Source: Pseudomonadota bacterium
GTDB taxonomy: Bacteria > Pseudomonadota > Alphaproteobacteria > Rhizobiales > Devosiaceae
Reading direction: 5' to 3'
Assembly: GCA_023433985.1 (NCBI GenBank)
Contig: JAEYTN010000069.1
Span: forward strand, 1-9,749
Length of the DNA: 9,749 nt
In this document: positions 1 through 6,106 of the stretch, piece after piece
Numbering within the stretch: position 1 is the first letter of the stretch
Layout: each line of letters opens with the position of its first letter
Made by a program: the position numbers and the translations under genes
The notes under the pieces: model-generated
The model's database searches: none
What the model was told of the DNA's origin: nothing
The model's input: the letters and a program-made list of their open reading frames with translations, nothing else

Positions 1-291
1 GAAGGCAAGCCCATGAGCGATATGACGCTCTCCAAGGTGCTGAAGCGCATGGGGCTCGACGTTACCCCGCACGGCTTTCGGTCCACGTTCCGCGATTGGG
101 TGTACGAGGAGACCGACACGGCTCGTGAAGTGGCTGAAGCGGCTCTTGCACACGCGGTAGGGGACGAGACGGAAAAGGCCTATCGGCGCGGTGACGCTCT
201 AGAAAAACGCCGGAAGCTGATGCAGGAGTGGGAAAGCTTCTGCTTCCCCGCGTCCAAGACGGGCGATGACGTCCAAAAAGCTGCGGCGTAG
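1..291 (+). CDS. Tyrosine-type site-specific integrase, C-terminal part (P4-like), 5' end outside window
   Basis: This is the end of a tyrosine recombinase that would integrate and excise the surrounding element by strand exchange at attachment sites. The frame is open from the first base, so the start lies to the left; about 96 residues are visible, ending at TAG 289-291. They carry the end of the catalytic domain: an H-x-x-R box (HGFRSTFRDW), the later histidine in LAHAVGDETEKAYRRGD, and the tyrosine in AYRRGD that should be the nucleophile. This pattern, with a short tail ending near ESFCFP, is typical of P4-family integrases of about 400 residues. The neighbouring alpA and primase genes fit an integrative element whose attachment site lies left of the window. 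The visible part looks intact. The internal ATG at 13 is not the real start. Confidence 0.92.
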   Translation, partial: EGKPMSDMTLSKVLKRMGLDVTPHGFRSTFRDWVYEETDTAREVAEAALAHAVGDETEKAYRRGDALEKRRKLMQEWESFCFPASKTGDDVQKAAA

Positions 292-450
292 CCCTGTGGA
301 TAAAGTAGGGGCGCGGGCAGTTCGACTGCGGCTCCCTTACTAAGGGCGTCGCCCGGAAAACTGCTACGACGAAAACAGCCCCCGAATTTTGTTGCCGCGC
401 GGACGAACTAGGACAGGCTGGGTCTCAGTTCAACCGAACGGACACTCACG
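292..450. other. int-alpA intergenic region with three tiny adjacent palindromes
   Basis: This 159-base stretch lies between the integrase stop and the AlpA start. It holds three consecutive inverted repeats, each with a three-base spacer: GCAGT-TCG-ACTGC at 317-329, CCCTT-ACT-AAGGG at 334-346 and GGGC-GTC-GCCC at 344-354. They are followed by GGAAAA but no T-run, so a standard intrinsic terminator is not evident. The region probably holds the alpA promoter and its operator, but I cannot assign convincing -35 and -10 boxes. Confidence 0.4.
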
Positions 451-663
451 ATGACACACGAACATGCCCGCGACCGCCTCATCCGGCTGAAGGAGGTAAT
501 GGCCCAGACGGGCTATGGCAGGACCTCCATCTACGAGATGATGAAAGATGGTCGCTTCCCCTTGCCGGTCCGCGACGACGGAGCCCTGCGCTTCTCGGAA
601 AATGAGGTGCAGGCTTGGATCGGCGAACGCAAAGCTGCCCGTATTCATAAGTGGGTGGCGTGA
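451..663 (+). CDS. AlpA-family phage regulatory / excisionase-like DNA-binding protein
   Basis: This 70-residue protein belongs to the AlpA/MerR-like winged helix group. In P4-like elements and cryptic prophages such proteins activate the integrase or act as recombination directionality factors that favour excision. The sequence shows the usual layout: LIRLKEVMAQTGYGRTSIYE is the helix-turn-helix (about residues 10-30), followed by the MMKDGRFPLPVR wing, the RFSENEVQAW segment and a basic tail. The length matches the family (about 60-90). ATG 451 is used; only a weak GGAC lies upstream. It sits between the integrase and the primase, the common position in these islands. The primase start lies two bases after its TGA, suggesting co-transcription or translational coupling. 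The family assignment is sound; the activator versus excisionase role is inferred. Confidence 0.88.
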   Translation: MTHEHARDRLIRLKEVMAQTGYGRTSIYEMMKDGRFPLPVRDDGALRFSENEVQAWIGERKAARIHKWVA

Positions 664-665
664 CC

Positions 666-2340
666 ATGAAGTCTGACCTGCTAGCCCGGGGGCGTGATCG
701 AGGCCCGGGGCCCCAACTGCCAGGCCCATAGCTCCGCGGCCGACACGGGCTTTGCCTCATCAACCCCTACCGGGGCCACTGCCACCACGAGCGTTGCAAG
801 GACCTAAAGTCGGCCGACTTTGAGGTCCTGATGGCCAACCAGTATGAGGAAGCCATCCCAGGACCGGGTGAAGCGCGGCGAGCTGGTAGAAGCCGAAGGC
901 GTGTTGCGGGACGCAGCGGGCGAAATCGTGCCCAGGACGGCCCGGGGCTTCATGGCCCGCCACCAGTTCATGGACGTGGCGCCCTTGGGGGACCTGGACA
1001 TGCTGGCGGTGAACCGCTCGGCGCAGGATTACGAACTGCGGCGCAACCGGACACCCGATTGGTGCCGCCAGCTGAACGAACGCTACTGCACGGTGCCCAC
1101 CATCAACGGCGTGGTGGACCTGGAGCCCGACGCGGACGCATCAGTCCACTTCAACGTTATTCAGATCAGTTACTTCCGGACCTTCAACGACAATCACACG
1201 GTGCCGGGCAAGAACGCGGACGACAACGGCCTGGGCACGGCCTGGCTCCTGAGCCCCTCCCGGCCCCAATACACGCGGTTGGGCTTCTGGATGCCTGGGG
1301 AAGAGCCGGCGGGCGCCCTGAACCTGTGGAGCGGCCTGGTGATGACCAAGCCCCCGACCTCGGCGCGCCTGGTTACCGAATACGTCCACGAGGTTGTCGC
1401 GGCGGGGCGGGACTTCGTCCGCGACTACGTCCTCGACTGGCTGGCCTGGAAGCTCCAGAACCCGCTGTGCAAGCACGGCGTCAACCTGGTCCTGTTTGGC
1501 CCCAAGGGCACGGGCAAGTCCACCCTCGGCGAGCTGACGATCGACATGCTGGGTAGGAAATATGCCATGTCGATCAGCAGCGATAAGCACTTGCTGGGGC
1601 GCTTCAACGGCCATCTGGAGGGCAAGGTGATGCTCCTGGTCGATGAGGCCCTTTTTGACAAGAACCCGGCTGTGGGCTGCAAATACAAGGACCTCACCAC
1701 CAAGGAAACAATGCAGCTCGAGCGCAACGGGATTGACGCGCGGACGGTCGCAAACATGCTGTCGTTCATCGTCACGTCCAACAGACTGGCGGGCGTCTCG
1801 TTCGAGCCTATGGATCGGCGTTCGAGTGTGATGGAAGTGTCCCCGGTCCATCGCAACGACACGGCCTATTTCCGGGCGCTGTGGGAGGAGTGGAATGACG
1901 GCGGGCGCGAGGCGTTCATGCAGGAGCTGTTGGCCCGCGACGTGTCCCGCTTCGACCCGCGCATTCCGCTGGACCTCCCCGAGAAGGCCGATATGGCGCA
2001 GACCACGGCAGACGTTCCCACCCGCTGGTGGATCGACGTGCTGGCGGCTGGAGCCCTGCCCGGGGGCGGCGACTGGACCAAGCCGGCGACGGTGCTCAAC
2101 ATCGACCTGGAGGCGGCCCATGCCGCCTGGTGCAGCCTCAACGCCTGCAAGCCGGCGTCCCGCCCCGAGCTGGCGCGACGGGTTAACGAGCTGTGTCCGA
2201 GCCGCAGCCCCATCCGCACGGCGGCGGCGGGTCGGCCGCGCGGCTACGTCTACCCTCCGCTGGAGGAGTGCCGCAGGCTCGCCGGGGTCTCGATGGGCAG
2301 CGGCGAAACCGCCGTCCCGTCCAGGCACGTCCAGGCATAA
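666..2340 (+). CDS. Phage/plasmid primase-helicase (zinc ribbon plus DUF5906-like P-loop ATPase), 5' part frameshifted
   Basis: This is a replication protein of an integrative element, expected to unwind or prime its DNA after excision. The frame is uninterrupted from 844 to 2340 and encodes a DUF5906-like domain: Walker A GPKGTGKST at about 1498-1524, Walker B LLVDEALF around 1635-1655, and VTSNRLAGVSF with a downstream arginine pair near 1775-1820. The ATG at 844 is unlikely to be the real start. Upstream codons from ATG 666, two bases after the alpA stop with GGTGG before it, give a sensible N-terminus once three one-base indels are corrected: an extra G in 688-692, a missing G in 747-749 and an extra C in 857-859. 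The repaired protein would be about 557 residues. It would carry zinc ligands C-x2-H (codons 718 and 727) and C-x4-C (780 and 795), as in related primases. No archaeo-eukaryotic primase domain is seen. The indels may be real decay or base-calling errors. Confidence 0.82.
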
Positions 2341-2411
2341 GGGGACCCTCCTGGACGGGGCTAAGTTATTGCACCCACTTGCAAAAACTACCCTTGTCCA
2401 GGGGGTCCAGG
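2319..2411. repeat. Cluster of five GTCCAGG repeats at the primase 3' end (possible iterons)
   Basis: GTCCAGG occurs at 2319-2325, 2329-2335, 2396-2402 and 2405-2411, with an inverted copy CCTGGAC at 2350-2356. The direct copies form two pairs spaced 10 and 9 bases apart, about one helical turn. The central copy makes a perfect 10-base inverted repeat with the first (2316-2325 with 2350-2359). It makes a near-perfect one with the third (2343-2356 with 2396-2408). The AT-rich tract 2411-2430 follows directly. In P4, the alpha primase-helicase binds short iterons at the origin, so an origin or operator is plausible here. That role is inference. Confidence 0.45.
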
Positions 2412-2511
2412 TATTTTCTCAATTAATACGTGGGGAGTCCTAAAGGATAGAAATGACTCCTCATATAAGAAGGAACCCGGGCGTTTTGCATGGACCCCCG
2501 GACCTCCCCCC
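2341..2511. other. Intergenic region between convergent genes, with AT-rich patch and hairpin
   Basis: This 171-base stretch separates the primase stop from the end of the leftward gene. It contains the right half of the GTCCAGG cluster. Next comes a patch of only 25% GC at 2411-2430, containing GTATT/AATAC arms. Then comes a stem of nine pairs (2431-2439 with 2455-2463, one G-U pair, 15-base loop) and a C-rich run near 2490-2515. The hairpin lacks a clean T-run on either strand, so a terminator role is possible but not shown. No open reading frame of note is present. Confidence 0.4.
2431..2463. terminator. Possible bidirectional stem-loop between convergent genes
   Basis: TGGGGAGTC (2431-2439) can pair with GACTCCTCA (2455-2463), giving nine pairs including one G-U around a 15-base loop. 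It lies between the convergent primase and the leftward gene at 2512, where a shared terminator would be expected. The long loop and missing T-tract make this weak. Confidence 0.25.
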
Positions 2512-2934
2512 TCAAAACCCCAGTTTTCTGGCCTTCTCCACCGCTCGAACCCACCCATCCCAAATTCCCTCCTCCTGGACGGCCTGCCAGGCCATGACCA
2601 TTTCGCGGCTCAACAGCGCGAGCTGGGCCCGGACATCGGGTCGGATCGTCAGGTCCGAGGGCAGGCCGAAGGAGCGCGGCGTCACCACCTGGATGATGCC
2701 CCGGAAGGTCGGGTTATCTAGCAGCGCCTGGGGGACTTGCTGGGCGCGCAGCAGGCGCACCAGGGCCCGCCTCGCCGCCTTGGGGGCGTAGACCCCCGGG
2801 TCCTTCGATGGGTGATCCCGGCGCCGCTGGGCCGAGCGGCCCCGGTGGCAGCACGATGTGGAACGACTTGTCCGCTGAGGGAGGCGCGGCGACCTGCCGG
2901 CAGCTAGTTGTCTAGTTACCAGACGATCCCTCAT
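2512..2934 (-). CDS. Hypothetical protein, second gene of leftward pair, probably frameshifted
   Basis: I do not recognise this gene. The C-terminal hundred residues look genuinely coding: an alanine/arginine/leucine-rich helical stretch (KAARRALVRLLRAQQVPQAL), a segment FRGIIQVVTPRSFGLPSDL, then a helical end (REMVMAWQAVQEEGIWDGW) stopping in KARKLGF. The N-terminal part of this frame (about 2810-2900) is serine/arginine-rich and unlikely. Another frame of the same strand there gives a more protein-like stretch containing ADKSFHIVLPPGPLG. Removing one G from the CCCGGGGG run at about 2793-2800 (minus strand) joins that stretch to the good C-terminus, so a frameshift is likely. The start is uncertain: ATG 2934 is in frame, the frame extends to ATG 3018 inside the previous gene, and ATG 2957 lies in another frame 12 bases after a GGAGGT. 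It follows the gene at 2982-3851 closely and is probably co-transcribed with it. Its role may be structural or regulatory; I cannot tell. Confidence 0.55.
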   Translation of the reverse strand: MRDRLVTRQLAAGRSPRLPQRTSRSTSCCHRGRSAQRRRDHPSKDPGVYAPKAARRALVRLLRAQQVPQALLDNPTFRGIIQVVTPRSFGLPSDLTIRPDVRAQLALLSREMVMAWQAVQEEGIWDGWVRAVEKARKLGF

Positions 2935-2981
2935 AGCCCACTGGTCGCGATTTTCATCCGATATGTGAGACCTCCAGGCCG

Positions 2982-3851
2982 TCACCGGCTCCGAAGGGTT
3001 GCCACTGCCAGCAGCCACCTCTCGTGAGCTTTGTGGTCCTGCTCTGGCGCCCGGCTGTACTGAACAAGCGCGGCGACCAAACTGCTTCGCTCTTTTTCAG
3101 TCTGGCAGAGGTCGAGAAGCGGGGTTAGGACATCTCGGCAGTCATTCACAATCTTGGCAACCTCCAACGGGTCGAACGTCTCGTCCTTTGACACCGTTGG
3201 CAGAGGGTCAGCGGCTCCCCGTTTCACCTTCCGGCCGTCAGCGCGAACCCGCTTACCCTTTGCCCGCTCCGCACCAAATTGCCAGGTCGAGGGGCCCACC
3301 TCCGCTTGCTCAGTCCATTCAGGTGGCGGGTCGCCGGCGTCACGCGCCCGCCTCGGTAGCTCATCACGCAGCAGCAGGGCCCAGGCCTCGTTCTGTGCCC
3401 GGTCGATCTGGAGCCGTCGGAACTTCCACCGCAGCCAGTCCATGATCGCCGGCGCTAGGCGGCGCGACCCATTCCAGTGAAGAAGCTCGCCCTGGAAGGC
3501 CATCTCGTGTTCGAGGAGGTCGATGGTGCGCCCGTGCACCCACGGGTCCTTCTTCCACTGGTCGCGCAGCCGGTTGGCGCCCCGCTTTGCCTCGCTGCGG
3601 GCGAAGTCGGCGTAGCTGATCTTGCCCGCTTGCATGTCGTCGAATTGGCGCTGGCGGTATACTCGCGCGGCCTTGGGGCCGGCGTGGCGCAGGCAGCGCG
3701 TATGGCCGACGAGCGGGGCGTGCCGACATGTGCCACCACGTCGGGTCCGGGCACCGCAATGCAGGGCCAGGGCGCCGCCGCGGCCCGCGAGCGCCCGACC
3801 TTCCTGGAACCGCGTCTGGTGAACTTCATCTTGGAAAGGGTAGTCCGCCAC
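2982..3851 (-). CDS. Hypothetical element-borne protein with Cys/His zinc-binding motif (HGGxG-like)
   Basis: This encodes 289 residues if started at GTG 3851. Near the N-terminus is a motif C-G-A-R-T-R-R-G-G-T-C followed by GHTRCLRHAG, giving ligands C32, C42, C53 and H56 (C-x9-C-x10-C-x2-H). Short Cys/His motifs of this shape occur in many uncharacterised phage and mobile-element proteins of the 'HGGxG' type. The rest is charged and mostly helical, with a basic linker GKRVRADGRKVKRG before the C-terminal part DVLTPLLDLCQTEKERSSLV. DNA binding is possible but unproven. The start is doubtful. GTG 3851 has no clear ribosome site. An ATG at 3829 in another frame opens MKFTRRGSRKVG and would join the motif after loss of one base in the GGCGGCG run. 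The gene lies about 24-47 bases before the next leftward gene and faces the primase. Confidence 0.68.
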   Translation of the reverse strand: MADYPFQDEVHQTRFQEGRALAGRGGALALHCGARTRRGGTCRHAPLVGHTRCLRHAGPKAARVYRQRQFDDMQAGKISYADFARSEAKRGANRLRDQWKKDPWVHGRTIDLLEHEMAFQGELLHWNGSRRLAPAIMDWLRWKFRRLQIDRAQNEAWALLLRDELPRRARDAGDPPPEWTEQAEVGPSTWQFGAERAKGKRVRADGRKVKRGAADPLPTVSKDETFDPLEVAKIVNDCRDVLTPLLDLCQTEKERSSLVAALVQYSRAPEQDHKAHERWLLAVATLRSR

Positions 3852-3945
3852 GCGACGCTAGCCGAAGCTTGTTTACATGGGTTTTTTACCCCTGTTCGTT
3901 CCTTGACCGAGGGAAATCGGGGGCCAGCATCCTTCTCCCGTGGAG

Positions 3946-4170
3946 ATGACCTGCGACACACACGACCCCTGCCACCCGGCGTGACCGTCTACGTGATCGA
4001 AACCGCCGTCACTATAGCGAAGACCGCCCCATCATGGACCACCCACTTGTCGAGATGCCCGACGGCAGCATGCACCGGCGTCGAGATGGCCGAGTGGACC
4101 GAGCCCTTCGTCGGGCGTCGTCCAGCAGCGGCGCCTGGATGAAGGGGAGCCTTGGTTCACCGGTGACTAG
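3946..4170 (+). pseudogene. Possible broken small gene (about 74 codons), four compensating indels
   Basis: From ATG 3946 the frame reads MTCDTHDPCHPA and stops at 3982. Protein-like text then continues in other frames: VTVYVIE (3981-4001), NRRHYSEDRPIMDHPLVEMP onward (4001-4078), EMAEWTEPFVG (4083-4115) and QQRRLDEGEPWFTGD (4123-4167), ending at TAG 4168-4170. Two missing bases (near 3979-3981 and in the AAA at 4000-4002) and two extra bases (near 4077-4084 and in the GGG at 4113-4115) would link all segments. The net frame change is zero. I do not recognise the product. This could be real decay, sequencing error, or coincidence; the acidic-aromatic ending is the most convincing part. Confidence 0.35.
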
Positions 4171-4202
4171 TGATAAACCTAGCTGTGTGGGGCCGGTGCG
4201 CA

Positions 4203-4230
4203 TTGACGCCAAGGAGCATCACGCGATAGG
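4203..4230 (+). promoter_or_regulatory. Weak candidate promoter for the 4256 gene
   Basis: TTGACG at 4203-4208 matches five of six -35 consensus bases. After a 16-base spacer comes GATAGG (4225-4230), a poor -10 that keeps only the central ATA. A start near 4238 would give a short leader containing GAGGG. Position supports it; the -10 does not. Confidence 0.25.
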
Positions 4231-4255
4231 GCCATTCCTGGTGTGAGGGCTTAAT

Positions 4256-4615
4256 TTGAAGTATCTTTTGTGGGCAGCGCTGCCCGTTGCCGCTTTGGCG
4301 GGCGTGCTTTGCTGGGTAGTGTTTTTCAAAGTAACGGATGCCAAAACTCCTACTACTCAACTAGAGTGTAGCCTGGACTACGTGAACAAGCTTGGCCCTA
4401 GGGGAATTGATCGAATTACGATTGCACAGTGGGGCTTCGACTACGAGATACTCTCGCCAGTTGCATTCCAGCAAAAGCACGGCCACGACACTTATAGCTG
4501 GATGGTCGCTGCAAACGTCGCCTGCCGCGACGGTTGGGATAAAGACGAAGCCGGCAACGCAGAAGCGGCTGCCGGCGAGGCGATTTCTCATTGGCTGAGA
4601 AATGGCGGCCAGTGA
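4256..4615 (+). CDS. Small membrane-anchored or secreted hypothetical protein, AT-rich
   Basis: I do not recognise this 119-residue protein. It begins with a short basic tip (MKY) and a hydrophobic stretch LLWAALPVAALAGVLCWVVF (residues 4-23), which is an N-terminal membrane anchor or uncleaved signal; a lipoprotein site around LAGVLC is also conceivable. The rest, about 95 residues, looks soluble and would lie outside the cytoplasm, with two cysteines (near residues 38 and 92) that could pair. The start is TTG 4256, supported by GAGGG at 4244-4248, seven bases upstream. The composition is unlike the neighbours: I count 42% GC at 4321-4380 versus 63% in the primase at 1441-1500, suggesting separate acquisition. 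It converges on hsdM with 33 bases between the stops, so it is not part of the R-M operon. Function is unknown. Confidence 0.72.
   Translation: MKYLLWAALPVAALAGVLCWVVFFKVTDAKTPTTQLECSLDYVNKLGPRGIDRITIAQWGFDYEILSPVAFQQKHGHDTYSWMVAANVACRDGWDKDEAGNAEAAAGEAISHWLRNGGQ
4583..4603 (+). other. Perfect 8-base inverted repeat in the 3' end of the 4256 gene
   Basis: ATTTCTCA (4583-4590) and TGAGAAAT (4596-4603) are perfect inverted arms around TTGGC, ten bases before the TGA stop. It could form a small RNA hairpin at the gene end or be a protein site; the coding constraint is compatible with chance. No T-run follows. Confidence 0.35.
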
Positions 4616-4648
4616 CGACGGCAGTCCGTGCCAGACCTTACTGGGATG

Positions 4649-6106
4649 CTAGCTCGTCTTGGCCAATGCGGCCGCGACCCGGCGGAAGCGCTCCAGCGCC
4701 GTCTCCAGATTTTCGATGATTTCCTCGGCCACCTCGTCTGGTGGCGGTAGGCTATCGGGGTCGATGTGGTTGTCGCCCTTGAGCCAGAAGATGTCGAGGT
4801 TGAGCTTGTCGCGCGCCGCCAACTCGGCGTAGCCGAACCGCCGGAAGCGATCGCTTTCCTCGCGCGTGTGCCGCAGGTGGCCCGGCCGGTAGGCGGCGAC
4901 GAATGCGTCTAGGTCGGCGCGCTTTAATGGGCGCTCGCGCAGGGTGAAACGCTGGTTGGTGCGGAAGTCGTAGACCCACAGCTCTTCGGTGGCGATCCGC
5001 TCGCCGGCTGCCACCTTGTCGAAGAAGAGGACATTCGCCTTCACGCCCTGCTTGTAAAATATCCCGGTCGGCAGGCGCAGCAGGGTGTGGAAGTTGAAAT
5101 CCTTGAGCAGGCGGCGGCGGATGGTCTCGCCCGCGCCGCCCTCGAACAGCACGTTATCCGGCAGCACCACGGCGGCGGTGCCGCCCGGCTTGAGGATGGT
5201 CATGATGTGCTGGAGGAAGTTGAGCTGCTTGTTCGAAGTGGTGACGGTGAAGTCCTCGCGGACATAGTCCTGCCGCTCCGTCTCGATCTGGCCTTCCGCG
5301 TTGATGGTCCGGTACGACTGCCGCTTGCCGAAGGGCGGATTGGCCAGCACGAGGTCGAAACGCTGGTCAGTTCCCTGTAACAGGGCGTCGCCCTGCCGCA
5401 CCGGGGATCGGTCGCCGCCGATGCCGTGCAGATAGAGGTTCATGGCGCAGAGGCGCACCACGTCGGACACGATGTCGGTGCCGTGCAGCATCTCCTCGCG
5501 CAGGCGGCGCGACACGGTCCGGTCATGCGCGGCCGGCTTGTTTTTCATGTGCTCGTATGCGGCGAGTAGGAAACCACCAGTCCCGCAGGCGGGGTCGCAG
5601 ACCGTCTCGTTCGGGTCGGGGTCCACCACCTCGACCATTGCCTGGATCAGCGGGCGCGGGGTAAAATATTGGCCTGCGCCGCTTTTCACCTCGCCGGCAT
5701 TGCGCTCCAGCAGGCCCTCGTAGATGGCGCCTTTTACGTCCACGTTGACGCCCATCCACGTCTCGCCGTCAATCAGCGTCACCAGCCGTTGCAGCTTGGC
5801 CGGGTCGTTGATCTTGCTCTCGGCCTTGAGGAACAGGGTGCCGACGAAGTCGGTGCGGCGCGAGAGTTCGGACAACGCGTGCTTGTAGTGTGTGTCCAGC
5901 GCCTCGCCGGTCTTGCCGCGCAGGGTGGACCACTGGAACTCGACGGGTATCAGCGAGGGCTCGCCCAGCAGCCCGGTGCGCTCCTCGTCCATCTTGAGGA
6001 AGAGCAGGAAGCTGATCTGCCCCACATAGTCGCCATAGCCGATGCCCTCGTCGCGCAGGACATGGGCGTAGTTCCAGACTTTCGAGACGAGGGTCTGTTC
6101 GTTCAT
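4649..6106 (-). CDS. hsdM: Type I restriction-modification system, methyltransferase (M) subunit
   Basis: HsdM is an N6-adenine DNA methyltransferase that uses S-adenosylmethionine. With HsdS it forms the M2S modification enzyme that marks host DNA, and with HsdR the full restriction complex. The protein has 485 residues, normal for the compact HsdM families. An N-terminal HsdM_N helical domain covers about residues 1-125. The methylase domain follows, with the AdoMet motif DPACGTGGF at 171-179 and the catalytic NPPF at 256-259; QYFTP (146-150) precedes motif I as usual. ATG 6106 overlaps the hsdS stop as ATGA, preceded by GAGGGGA about eight bases upstream, so translation is coupled to hsdS. 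It is the last gene of the operon. No truncation or missing motif is seen. Confidence 0.96.
   Translation of the reverse strand: MNEQTLVSKVWNYAHVLRDEGIGYGDYVGQISFLLFLKMDEERTGLLGEPSLIPVEFQWSTLRGKTGEALDTHYKHALSELSRRTDFVGTLFLKAESKINDPAKLQRLVTLIDGETWMGVNVDVKGAIYEGLLERNAGEVKSGAGQYFTPRPLIQAMVEVVDPDPNETVCDPACGTGGFLLAAYEHMKNKPAAHDRTVSRRLREEMLHGTDIVSDVVRLCAMNLYLHGIGGDRSPVRQGDALLQGTDQRFDLVLANPPFGKRQSYRTINAEGQIETERQDYVREDFTVTTSNKQLNFLQHIMTILKPGGTAAVVLPDNVLFEGGAGETIRRRLLKDFNFHTLLRLPTGIFYKQGVKANVLFFDKVAAGERIATEELWVYDFRTNQRFTLRERPLKRADLDAFVAAYRPGHLRHTREESDRFRRFGYAELAARDKLNLDIFWLKGDNHIDPDSLPPPDEVAEEIIENLETALERFRRVAAALAKTS

Larger units (their letters stand above)
3852..4255. other. 404-base stretch without an intact gene
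   Basis: No single frame on either strand gives a convincing protein here. It should hold the promoter of the leftward pair, but I see no clear boxes. At 3946-4170 fragments in three rightward frames look like one broken small gene, listed separately. A ten-base palindrome TCACCGGTGA lies at 4157-4166. A T-run flanked by GGGT and ACCC is near 3879-3891. The last 50 bases hold a possible promoter for the gene at 4256. Confidence 0.5.

Noticed and set aside
844..846. ATG 844 as the true start of the primase
   Set aside because: It lies inside a better reading frame that carries the zinc-ribbon C-x4-C and links to ATG 666; it is kept only as the start of the uninterrupted part.
1141..2328. A 395-residue leftward frame opposite the primase
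   Set aside because: The rightward frame has Walker A/B and family-like text; the leftward one is arginine/proline/alanine-rich, as expected for the shadow of a GC-rich gene.
2347..2582. Exact 12-base direct repeat CCTCCTGGACGG at 2347-2358 and 2571-2582
   Set aside because: The second copy is explained by codons of the leftward gene, and a few 12-base matches are expected by chance in a GC-rich window of this size.
3477..4142. A 221-residue rightward frame spanning the zinc-motif gene and its upstream region
   Set aside because: Most of it mirrors the leftward gene; only short parts beyond 3981 look protein-like and they are described in the broken-gene entry.
4157..4166. Ten-base palindrome TCACCGGTGA
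   Set aside because: A single short palindrome with no partner or context; it overlaps the end of the inferred broken gene.
4620..4632. GGCA/TGCC hairpin between the 4256 gene and hsdM
   Set aside because: Only four pairs and no T-run; too weak to call a terminator.
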